A stretch of 64,000 nt of DNA from assembly GCF_035510375.1 (NCBI RefSeq), contig NZ_DATKHG010000027.1; one strand, given 5' to 3'. The notes under the pieces were generated by a model. That model was not told where the DNA came from and did no database searches. It worked only from the letters and a program-made list of their open reading frames with translations. The stretch is from Paenibacillus_I sp035510375. GTDB taxonomy: Bacteria; Bacillota; Bacilli; Paenibacillales; Paenibacillaceae. Shown here in pieces: positions 9,261 through 16,574 of this stretch. How positions within the stretch are numbered: the stretch's first letter is position 1; each line of letters starts with the position of its first letter. The translations under genes were made by a program, and so were the position numbers.

Positions 9261-9306
9261 GCGGGAATGCCGGCATGGAGAATGTCCGGCCACGGATTTT
9301 GACGAA
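9242..9306 (+). repeat. 16-nt direct repeat at the end of jetB
   Basis: CACGGATTTTGACGAA occurs at 9242-9257, running up to the jetB stop, and again exactly at 9291-9306 in the jetB-jetC gap. The 33 bp between the copies are not repeated. This gap is the only non-overlapping one of notable size in the cassette. Confidence 0.8.
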
Positions 9307-9375
9307 CAGACTTGTCATAGGGAAAGTCAGGACAAGGAGCTGCGATAAATTGGCCCATAGGGGCGTTCGGGGTGA

Positions 9376-12300
9376 ATGAGAATGGCGGACGGTCAAACGG
9401 GAGGCACGGAACGGACGGACGCGCGCTGGCGGATGAATCGTGTCGGCATCTTGAACTTCTGGTATTACGATGAAGAGGAGTTTCAACTGGAGGAGGGACG
9501 GCTGATTCTGCGCGGCGCCAACGGATCAGGCAAATCCGTCACGATGCAGAGCTTCTTGCCGCTGGTGCTGGACGGGGACAAACGGGCGCACCGGCTCGAT
9601 CCGTTCGGATCGCGTGACCGGCGCATCGAGTACTATTTGCTGGGGGAAGAAGACGGTGGTAAAACGGATGCGACCGGGTATTTGTGGATGGAGTTTTACC
9701 ATCCGGTTACGGAAGCGTTCAAAACGATCGGCATTGGCCTGAGGGCAAGGCGCAACGCCGCCCAGGTACAGTTCTGGGGATTCCTGCTCGATGACGGGCG
9801 GCGGATCGGACACGACTTCTGGCTCTACGACCGGAACGATTGGCTGGAGCGGGGCAGCCGCATTCCGCTCGACCGGAAGGATTTGGAGGTTAGAATCGGC
9901 GCGGGCGGGCAGGTTGTCCACGATCAAGGATCTTACCGGGAGCTCGTCAACAAGCAGCTGTTCGGTTTTGCCGATACGGAGGCTTTTCAGGACCTGCTGC
10001 AGCTCATGATTCAACTGCGGAGTCCGAAGCTGTCGAAGGACTTCAAGCCGTCGGCGATCTATGAGATTCTGCATCAGGCGCTGCCGCCGCTTGTGGAGGA
10101 TGAATTGCGCCCTTTGTCGGAAGTATTGGAGGATATGGACCAACTCGCCGACCGGCTGGATGAAATCCGGGTGCACCGCAAGGAAATGGCGAAGCTGCAG
10201 GAGAGCTATGACCGCTACAACAAGCATGTGCTTTATTTGAAAGCGGGCGAGCTGCTGGAAGCCAAGTCGGAACACGACGTATTTGCGGCTCGGGCGGAGG
10301 CGTCCGCGCATGCGCTGGAGGAAGCGGAACGGGAGAAAGCGGCGGCGCAAGGGGAGCGGGGTCGCATTCAGGAGCGGCTTCAGACGATCGGCGTCGAGCG
10401 GAACGTGCTGGAGAAGCATGAGGCGATCGGCAAACAGCGGGAGTTTGAGAGTGCGACGGTATCGCTCGCCGATACGGAGAAGCAGCTGGAGCGTTCGCGG
10501 GAGCGGGAACAAAAAAGCCGGCAGCGGGAGGAGAAGCTGAACCGGGAGCGGGAGCTGTCGGCTGCCCGGCAGTCGGCCGCCCGGCGTGAGCAGGAGACGA
10601 TTCTGGACGAGCTGGAGTCGATGGCGCAGGAGATGGAGTTCGCGGAGCATCCGGTCTATCACCGGTACTGGATGCCGGATATCCCGGCCGATGAATCGTG
10701 GCGGGAAGCCTGGCGGCGGGATGTGAAACGTCATCGGGAGCGTGTCGAAACCGCGGCGGGCAAAGCCCGCCAAGAGCGGGAGTCGGCTGTATTGGCACGG
10801 GAGCGGGAGTCGGAGCTCGGCGAGGCGAGCCGGCTGCGGGATGAGTCGGAACGCGAACGGGGCGGGATTGAGCAGCGCTTCGAGCAGGGCAAGGAAGCGA
10901 TGAAGGACGCGGTCCTCGTTTGGCAGAAGCAGCTGCGGATGCTGACGTTCGACGACGAAGCGGTCCGTGCGACGTTCGCGGCTATTCGCGCCTATGGACC
11001 GGGTCAAGGGACGTTGGAGCCCGTGCGCGCCGCGCTTCAACAGAGGTATGCCGATAACCGGGACGAAGCGGTGAAGCAAAGGCTGGCCGCCGAACAAAGG
11101 AAAGCGGACCTGCTCGGCGAACGGGATCGGCTGCTCGAAGAGAAACAAGGCTGGGAGCAGAGCCGGGAGCCTGAGCCGAAACGAAGCGAGGCGCGCATAA
11201 GCGCGAGAACGGAGAAGCCTGTCCGCGCCGGGGCGCCGCTCTATGCGGTTTGCGACTTTCAGCCGCATGTCGCGGCTGAAACGCGGGCCCGCATCGAGGA
11301 AGCGCTTGAGCGAGCCGGCTTGCTGGATGCCTGGATTACGCCGGACGGGCAATTCGGCGGGTTGAACGATCGGCAGGAAGAGGCGTGGATTGTGCCGAAT
11401 CCGATCGAATTCGGGTTTACGCTGGCGGACGTGCTTGTTCCATCTCCATCGGAGGAAAGCGGGCTGACCGTTGCGGCGATCGATGCGGTGCTGCGGACGT
11501 TCCTGTGGGATGAAGGGGGCAGCGGCTTTGAGTTCGGGGAGTGGAACGGCGTATTGGCCGGGAACGGTGAATTCAAGCTCGGGCCGCTTGCGGGAAAGGC
11601 CGGTCTGAAGGCGCGGGCGGAATATATCGGGAAGGAAACCCGCAGGCGCACCAGACTGCTCGAGATCGCCCGGCTGGCGGACGCCATTGCGGCGGTTGAG
11701 TCCGAGGCGGCGGCGGTTGAGCGGGAAATCGGCGAGCTGCAAGCGCGAGAACTTACGCTTCAAGAGGAGCGGAACGCGTTCCCGGACGGAGCTCGGCTGC
11801 AGCATGATTTGCGTCTGCTGCAGGAGGCCGGCTATCGTCTGGAAGCGGCGATGAAGCAGGAGGAACGCGCGCTCGAGCGCTTCAAGGCCAAGTCGGCAGA
11901 ATGGCGCGAGCTGCAGCGGGAGCTGGCGGAGCTGACGGCCGGGTGGTCGCGGCTGAAGCGGGAGAGTGAGCTGCAGGAGGCGCTGATCGTCATCCGGGAT
12001 TACGAGAGCGCCATCGGCGGGCTGCATTCGGCATGGCGGCAGTACAGCGAGGCCGGAGCGTCCCTGGAGCGGATTGACGCGGAGCTTGCAAGCGTGCGCG
12101 TCGAGCTGGAGGACGAGGAGGCGCAGGCCGATGAGCTGGACGAACGGCGGCGTGCGTTCAAGGCGCAGGTCGAGACGCTCCGCCGTCTTATCGAAGAGCT
12201 TGGGCTGGCCGACGTGGCCAGGAAGCTGGAAGAGCTGCGAACGGAAGAGGGCGTATTGACCGCAAGGCGCAAGGCAGTGGAGGATGAGCTTGACCTCGCC

Positions 12301-13518
12301 AAAGATAAGGCCTCGAGGGCGGACGAGCAGTTGGCGTTGCTGGGCAAGCAAGTCGAGGCGCTCCGGATCCGGCTGGACCGGACAATGGACGAGTGGCGGA
12401 GCGAGCTGAAGCGCGGCTTGGTGGCGGAATGGCGCGATAAACCGGATGAGGTCGGCGATAGGCCCGAGCAGCCGCAGGCGGCTGCCAAAGAGCTGCGCCA
12501 GCAGTATGAGGCGCTTTTTGCCGGGCGCAACGTGGAGAATGTGAAGAATCAGCTGCTTGAGCAGTTCAACGCCGCCCGCATGCTGCTGACCGAGTACATT
12601 TTGCAGACGGTGGTCGAGGAAACGACGGGCCGGATTCTGGTGCTGTCGATGCGGGATCATACGCGTCCGCAGCCGCCTCTCGCGCTCGTGGAGGAGCTGG
12701 AGCTGCTGGAGGAGGAGCAGGGCGCGCTGCTTAGCGAGAAGGACCGCGAGCTTTATGAGGAAATTATTTTGCGCAGCGTCGGCAAAGCGATCCGTCAACG
12801 GATTCACCGCGCCGAGCAGTGGGTGCGCGACATGAACAAGCTGATGGAGGAGCGGAACACGTCAAGCGGGCTTCGCCTGAAGCTGGAGTGGCAGCCGAAG
12901 CCTGCCGCGACCGAGAATCAACTCGATACCGCGCAGCTTGTGGAACTGCTGAAGCGTGACTCCCACCGGCTCCGGGAGGACGAGATCGATGCGATGATCC
13001 AGCATTTCCGGACCCAAATCGGCTATGCGAAGCAGAGTGCGCAAGAGGAGCAGGAGTCGCTGCGCAAGCATCTGTACGAGGTGCTCGATTACCGGAACTG
13101 GTTCGGTTTCGAGTTGAAATACCGCAAAGGCGAGCAAGCCGGCTACCGGCCGCTGACGGATGCCCGGTTCAATGTCCTGAGCGGAGGGGAGAAGGCGATG
13201 GCGATGTATATTCCGCTGTTTGCCGCCACCTGGTCGCGCTATTCCGACGCCCGTCCGGATGCTCCGCGACTGATCTCGCTCGATGAAGCGTTCGCCGGTG
13301 TCGATGAGGAAAACATGCGCGATATGTTCAAGCTGTTGACCGACATGGGCTTCGATTATATGATGACGTCCCAGGTGCTTTGGGGCTGCTTCGATACGGT
13401 GCCGAAGCTGGCGATTTATGAAATCTACCGGCCGAAGGACGTCGATTTCGTCACGCTGTTCCGCTATCGCTGGAACGGAAAGGTCAAGGAGTATGTGGAA
13501 GATGGGTCTAATCGATAA
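9376..13518 (+). CDS. jetC: Wadjet protein JetC, SMC-like ATPase (TIGR02680)
   Basis: A 1380-residue SMC/MukB-like ATPase, the motor of the complex that in characterised Wadjet systems extrudes DNA loops and recognises small circular plasmids. Walker A is GANGSGKS at residues 47-54. The C-terminal head carries the signature LSGGEKAMAM near residue 1266 and Walker B RLISLDEAFAGVD near 1300. Between the heads are long Glu/Arg/Leu-rich coiled-coil arms (about 270-600 and 770-1050) around a middle hinge-like region. ATG at 9382 has the better-spaced ribosome site (GGGGTG), so the protein may be two residues shorter than annotated. Confidence 0.93.
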   Translation: MRMADGQTGGTERTDARWRMNRVGILNFWYYDEEEFQLEEGRLILRGANGSGKSVTMQSFLPLVLDGDKRAHRLDPFGSRDRRIEYYLLGEEDGGKTDATGYLWMEFYHPVTEAFKTIGIGLRARRNAAQVQFWGFLLDDGRRIGHDFWLYDRNDWLERGSRIPLDRKDLEVRIGAGGQVVHDQGSYRELVNKQLFGFADTEAFQDLLQLMIQLRSPKLSKDFKPSAIYEILHQALPPLVEDELRPLSEVLEDMDQLADRLDEIRVHRKEMAKLQESYDRYNKHVLYLKAGELLEAKSEHDVFAARAEASAHALEEAEREKAAAQGERGRIQERLQTIGVERNVLEKHEAIGKQREFESATVSLADTEKQLERSREREQKSRQREEKLNRERELSAARQSAARREQETILDELESMAQEMEFAEHPVYHRYWMPDIPADESWREAWRRDVKRHRERVETAAGKARQERESAVLARERESELGEASRLRDESERERGGIEQRFEQGKEAMKDAVLVWQKQLRMLTFDDEAVRATFAAIRAYGPGQGTLEPVRAALQQRYADNRDEAVKQRLAAEQRKADLLGERDRLLEEKQGWEQSREPEPKRSEARISARTEKPVRAGAPLYAVCDFQPHVAAETRARIEEALERAGLLDAWITPDGQFGGLNDRQEEAWIVPNPIEFGFTLADVLVPSPSEESGLTVAAIDAVLRTFLWDEGGSGFEFGEWNGVLAGNGEFKLGPLAGKAGLKARAEYIGKETRRRTRLLEIARLADAIAAVESEAAAVEREIGELQARELTLQEERNAFPDGARLQHDLRLLQEAGYRLEAAMKQEERALERFKAKSAEWRELQRELAELTAGWSRLKRESELQEALIVIRDYESAIGGLHSAWRQYSEAGASLERIDAELASVRVELEDEEAQADELDERRRAFKAQVETLRRLIEELGLADVARKLEELRTEEGVLTARRKAVEDELDLAKDKASRADEQLALLGKQVEALRIRLDRTMDEWRSELKRGLVAEWRDKPDEVGDRPEQPQAAAKELRQQYEALFAGRNVENVKNQLLEQFNAARMLLTEYILQTVVEETTGRILVLSMRDHTRPQPPLALVEELELLEEEQGALLSEKDRELYEEIILRSVGKAIRQRIHRAEQWVRDMNKLMEERNTSSGLRLKLEWQPKPAATENQLDTAQLVELLKRDSHRLREDEIDAMIQHFRTQIGYAKQSAQEEQESLRKHLYEVLDYRNWFGFELKYRKGEQAGYRPLTDARFNVLSGGEKAMAMYIPLFAATWSRYSDARPDAPRLISLDEAFAGVDEENMRDMFKLLTDMGFDYMMTSQVLWGCFDTVPKLAIYEIYRPKDVDFVTLFRYRWNGKVKEYVEDGSNR

Positions 13519-13550
13519 AGGTCATTCGCTATACGGAGGCGGCCGTTGAT

Positions 13551-14978
13551 ATGACGGAGAAGACGCTCGCCGAGAAGACGCGGAGTTATTTTCTGAAGCC
13601 GGGGTTTCGCCGCATGCTTGCGGAGGTCTGGCGGAGATATGCGGGGCTCGAAAAGGTCGGTGGACACGCGGTGATTGCTGCCGCGACCGCCGAGGAATGC
13701 GATGCGGTCAACACGTTTTTCGGGTGGAACCGGAAACCCGGGGAGACGATCAAGGTGCCGCTTCACCTCTTTGAGCGGGAATTGGAGAACTCATCGTTTC
13801 CGTACACGCTTGCCGAGCTGCATGCCGTGCTCACGGGCAAGCCGCTGCTGACCAAGACGGATCGTGAACTGCTCGCGCGGGAAGCATGGGCGGCGGTTTT
13901 CCGCGAAGTCCGGGAAACGCTGCTGGGTGAAGGGGAGCGGATTCATTCGCAACTGAATGAGTGGCTGGAGCGGTTAATGCAAGGCGCCGCGGGAGGCTAC
14001 CGGACGTTGAAGGAATTGATGCGGGAGTCGCCTGCCGCTGCGGTGCGCCAGCTGACGTACGCTGCACGCGCCTTCAACGTTATCCTGACAGGGGATGCCG
14101 GCGTGAGGAGCGGTTCGCTGCAGCTCCGCTCGATTCGGCTGCCGGTGCTCGCGGCTCAAGTGTCTGGGGATGCGCATGCGCTCGACCGGACCAGGCCCGC
14201 GGGAAGGCTGTTCTTCCAAGCGCTGAAGGAAAGCGTGCACGGGAACGAGGTTGGAGACTCGCCGGTGGAAGGTTCATTCTATAACGCGGTATCCGATGCG
14301 ACGGCAGGATTGGACAGTCTGCTCGTAAGGGATATTTATCGTACGGCGGGGATCGCGGATGACGACATCTCCTCGATCGTTCACTTTTATGATCCGAACG
14401 GGGAGCGCCCGGTCCTGCCGGGAGTTCTAACGCTTAGACAAGTAGAGGCAGCCGAGCGGTTTGAACCGTTTACCGATGTGTATGTGGTTGAGAATCCGCC
14501 TGTCTTCTCCACGTTGGTGGATTTGGCGGAGGCGGGCATGCGTGCGGGAACGGAGCTTTCCTCCGGCGCGCATCGCCCGCTCCTCCTCTGTACAAGCGGG
14601 CCGGCGAGCGCCGCCGCCTTGCGGTTGATCGACCGGTTCATCGAGCACGGCCGGTGGTCGGGGCGGCTCTTTTACTCCGGTGATTTTGACATTAAAGGCC
14701 TGGAAATAGGCAATGTGCTGGCAGCCCGTTACCGCGAACGATTTACGGAGTGGCGTTTCGGCGCGGGAACGTATGCGCATGGGGTTGAGGGAAACGGGCG
14801 CAGGCTTTCTTTTACCGGGGAGGAACGGGTGCGTTTAGGTAAATTCAAGGCATTATGGGACGCCTGGCTGGCAGACGACATGGTTAAGAGCGGGTATAAA
14901 TTGTTTCAGGAACAAATCGTTTCTATGCTGGGAGCGGACTGGCTGAACGCGTTGGAAGGGCGGCACCCGTCCTTTTAA
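13551..14978 (+). CDS. jetD: Wadjet nuclease subunit JetD (DUF3323/DUF2399, Toprim-type)
   Basis: A 475-residue DUF2399 protein, the topoisomerase VI-A-like subunit that cleaves plasmid DNA in Wadjet. The N-terminal half is the DUF3323 part. The C-terminal half is a Toprim fold, with its acidic residues visible as YVVENPPV (about residue 312) and GDFDIKG (about 379). It follows jetC by 32 nt behind a GGAGGC site. The residues needed for metal binding are all present, so the cassette is predicted functional. Confidence 0.9.
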   Translation: MTEKTLAEKTRSYFLKPGFRRMLAEVWRRYAGLEKVGGHAVIAAATAEECDAVNTFFGWNRKPGETIKVPLHLFERELENSSFPYTLAELHAVLTGKPLLTKTDRELLAREAWAAVFREVRETLLGEGERIHSQLNEWLERLMQGAAGGYRTLKELMRESPAAAVRQLTYAARAFNVILTGDAGVRSGSLQLRSIRLPVLAAQVSGDAHALDRTRPAGRLFFQALKESVHGNEVGDSPVEGSFYNAVSDATAGLDSLLVRDIYRTAGIADDDISSIVHFYDPNGERPVLPGVLTLRQVEAAERFEPFTDVYVVENPPVFSTLVDLAEAGMRAGTELSSGAHRPLLLCTSGPASAAALRLIDRFIEHGRWSGRLFYSGDFDIKGLEIGNVLAARYRERFTEWRFGAGTYAHGVEGNGRRLSFTGEERVRLGKFKALWDAWLADDMVKSGYKLFQEQIVSMLGADWLNALEGRHPSF

Positions 14979-15066
14979 GGTCGTCAGGCACCTGCGCTCC
15001 CGGCAAGCGAAAAAACGATGGTGCGAGGCGAAATGATCGACACAAAAAATGAAGGAGGGGTGCGCC

Positions 15067-15303
15067 TTGGAACCGACAGCGCAGCAGGTTGCGGAGTGGA
15101 TGGTGGAGGAAATCAGATTCAGAGGCATCCTCCGTCAAAGCGATGCGATCGAATATGTGCGGTCGCATTTCGGTGAAGCTTTTGTGTTCGTGAATGAGAG
15201 AGGCAACCAGTCGCTGTCGAAGGACGTGATAAAGGCGTTCCGAAAGCTGCATGGCGGGAAAATCGCGTGGGATCGCGACGGCTTCTTCTGGGGCTGGACC
15301 TGA
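15067..15303 (+). CDS. Small DUF6953-like protein
   Basis: About 78 residues starting at TTG (MEPTAQQVAEWM), chosen because AAGGAGGGG lies 8 nt upstream; the in-frame ATG at 15049 overlaps that site. The pattern AQQVAEWMVEEI, then FGEAFVFVNERGNQSLSKDV, then KIAWDRDGFFW resembles the small DUF6953-type proteins common in Paenibacillus. Function is unknown. It lies between jetD and the c-di-GMP riboswitch and is not obviously part of either unit. Confidence 0.6.
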   Translation: MEPTAQQVAEWMVEEIRFRGILRQSDAIEYVRSHFGEAFVFVNERGNQSLSKDVIKAFRKLHGGKIAWDRDGFFWGWT

Positions 15304-15333
15304 GTTTGATTTTAACGGCGATCGTGTCGATGC

Positions 15334-15361
15334 TTGTCAAATGAACGTATATTGCTATAAT
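15334..15361 (+). promoter_or_regulatory. Promoter of the c-di-GMP riboswitch transcript
   Basis: TTGTCA (15334-15339), 16-bp spacer, TATAAT (15356-15361) with an extended TGC just before the -10. It fires directly into the aptamer that begins about 30 nt further on. Confidence 0.75.
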
Positions 15362-15394
15362 GAAGGGAGTATCTGATCGTTCGCTTAACTTCAT

Positions 15395-15522
15395 ATCAGG
15401 GCAAAATCATTGAAAAATGATGGCGCAAAGCTAGAGGGGCTAAGGTTTTTAACTATGCCAGCCAGTTGCAAATAGAGGCGAAGCTTATCTATGCGCAACA
15501 TGGATAAGCTTCTTGCTTGTTT
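15395..15522 (+). ncRNA. c-di-GMP-I (GEMM) riboswitch with terminator
   Basis: The aptamer (about 15395-15475) shows the conserved elements in order: AGGGCAAAATCATTGAAAAA with its GAAA-type capped stem, the invariant GCGCAAAGCTAGAG, GGCTAAGG, then ATGCCAGCCAGTTGC closing helix P1 (GGGCAA with TTGC). Firmicute c-di-GMP-I RNAs have this layout. Immediately after it is a perfect 10-bp hairpin, GAAGCTTATC (15480-15489) and GATAAGCTTC (15503-15512), followed by a T-rich tract, a likely expression platform. Ligand is inferred from the family; direction of control (on or off) is not resolved. Confidence 0.8.
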
Positions 15523-15556
15523 GGAAGTGAGATCCCGTACAGGGAGGGGTGAGAGG

Positions 15557-15781
15557 ATGGCGCTTTCCAATTGCACGAGCTGCGGTCAGGTCATGCTGAA
15601 CAGCAGGTCGATGTTCTGTGGCGATTGTTTGGAAAAGTACAGCTCGGATATTGACAAAGTCAAAGATTATATCAAGACGCATCCCAGACCCAGCTTGATG
15701 GAAGCCTATCAGAAGACCGACATCCCGATCAAGACGATTCAGCAATTTATCAAAGACGGCATTATATCGAGATTGAATTAA
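15557..15781 (+). CDS. Small zinc-ribbon protein resembling flagellar regulator YvyF
   Basis: A 74-residue protein with two Cys pairs (CTSC and CGDC) followed by a short helical/HTH part (TDIPIKTIQQFIKDGIIS). This matches the N-terminal half of the TIGR03826/YvyF proteins found in flagellar operons, though it is shorter. ATG at 15557 follows GGGAGGGGTGAG. It is the only gene behind the c-di-GMP riboswitch, which supports a role in the motile/sessile switch. A separate small zinc-finger regulator is the alternative. Confidence 0.6.
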   Translation: MALSNCTSCGQVMLNSRSMFCGDCLEKYSSDIDKVKDYIKTHPRPSLMEAYQKTDIPIKTIQQFIKDGIISRLN

Positions 15782-15798
15782 GGATAATCCCGACAGGG

Positions 15799-15826
15799 AA
15801 GCCGGCCGGTTAAGGCCGGCTTTTGT
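15799..15826 (+). terminator. Intrinsic terminator after the YvyF-like gene
   Basis: AAGCCGGCC (15799-15807), loop GGTTAA, GGCCGGCTT (15814-15822) and a TTTT tail. Confidence 0.85.
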
Positions 15827-15899
15827 GCGAAAGGTTCGGTTATGCCGCCTGCTGGATAGAGAGTAGGGACTTGCATTAGAAACAAAGCGCTGATTCCGG

Positions 15900-16361
15900 T
15901 TAACGCCGCTCGACGATCGCTACCGTACAGCGGGACACACAGACCAGCTTCCCGTCTTCGCCGGAAATTTTTACATCCCACACCATCGTCGTTCTTCCCT
16001 TGTGCAGCGGGGTTGCGACAGCGGTAACGAGGCCGTCCCGCTTGCTGCGCAAGTGGTTCGCGTTAATTTCGAGTCCGACGGCCGCATATTGCCGCAAGTC
16101 GATGTTCAACGCGGCCGCGATGGAGGCTGCCGTTTCAGCCAATAAGACGGATGCGCCGCCATGCAGCAATCCCGCCGGCTGCCGGGTTTTCGGGCCGACC
16201 GGCATCGTCATGACGACGCGGTCCGGATCGAGCTCCACATATTCGATGTCCAGTGCTTCCATGGCGGTGCCTTGCCTGCGCTCCGTCATTTGCCTGATAA
16301 AGGCGTCCCGGTCCAATCCGGATAACGCCAACAGCTTTTCCGAGACGATCACTTCCGCCAA
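15900..16361 (-). CDS. Hotdog-fold thioesterase (PaaI family)
   Basis: A 153-residue acyl-CoA thioesterase of the PaaI/YuxO group. The active-site block PAGLLHGGASVLLAETAAS carries the HGG motif and the catalytic acidic residue a few positions later; NANHLR follows as usual. It hydrolyses CoA thioesters, with the substrate not predictable. TTG start with AGGAGG 8 nt upstream. Divided from the CRISPR genes by 213 bp and not obviously part of that locus. Confidence 0.85.
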   Translation of the reverse strand: MAEVIVSEKLLALSGLDRDAFIRQMTERRQGTAMEALDIEYVELDPDRVVMTMPVGPKTRQPAGLLHGGASVLLAETAASIAAALNIDLRQYAAVGLEINANHLRSKRDGLVTAVATPLHKGRTTMVWDVKISGEDGKLVCVSRCTVAIVERR

Positions 16362-16495
16362 TGCGATAACCTCCTGTGAGATGTTTGCTTCGATTATATC
16401 AAGGGTGATGGGGAAAAATACACCTTATGGCAAAGAGCAAACGGCATGCATCGGCAAGGGGGGGCGAGCGGGAAGCCCGATATGCCCGGCCCCCG

Positions 16496-16525
16496 GTATC
16501 CCTTACAGGGATTCGTGGGTTATAC
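16496..16525 (+). repeat. CRISPR-repeat-like 30-mer downstream of recD
   Basis: A single 30-nt unit with terminal GTAT...ATAC, a perfect hairpin ATCCCT-TAC-AGGGAT, and a 3' part CGTGGGTTATAC that resembles the 3' end of type I-C-class repeats (CGTGGATTGAAAC). No second good copy is present in the window; a weak match 66 bp further (from 16562) overlaps the end of recD. It may be a relic or chance. The rest of the 213-bp gap holds only a G/C-rich imperfect hairpin. Confidence 0.3.
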
Positions 16526-16574
16526 AAGCTCAATCGGCACGTTCTCGAGTTTCAATTGTAGGTCATCCCTTGAT

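Noticed and set aside
9291..9306. Duplicated jetB end as a regulatory binding site
   Set aside because: Sequence is coding in its first copy and has no palindromic symmetry.
9526..12807. Very long open frame antisense to jetC
   Set aside because: High-GC, third-position-biased genes leave the reverse frame open; the translation is Leu/Arg/Pro-rich with no domain, while the sense frame is a complete SMC-like ATPase.
6490..14978. Reading the jet cassette as a MukBEF/MksBEF condensin
   Set aside because: Presence of the Toprim DUF2399 subunit and DUF2397/DUF2398 partners is specific for Wadjet and not for housekeeping condensins.
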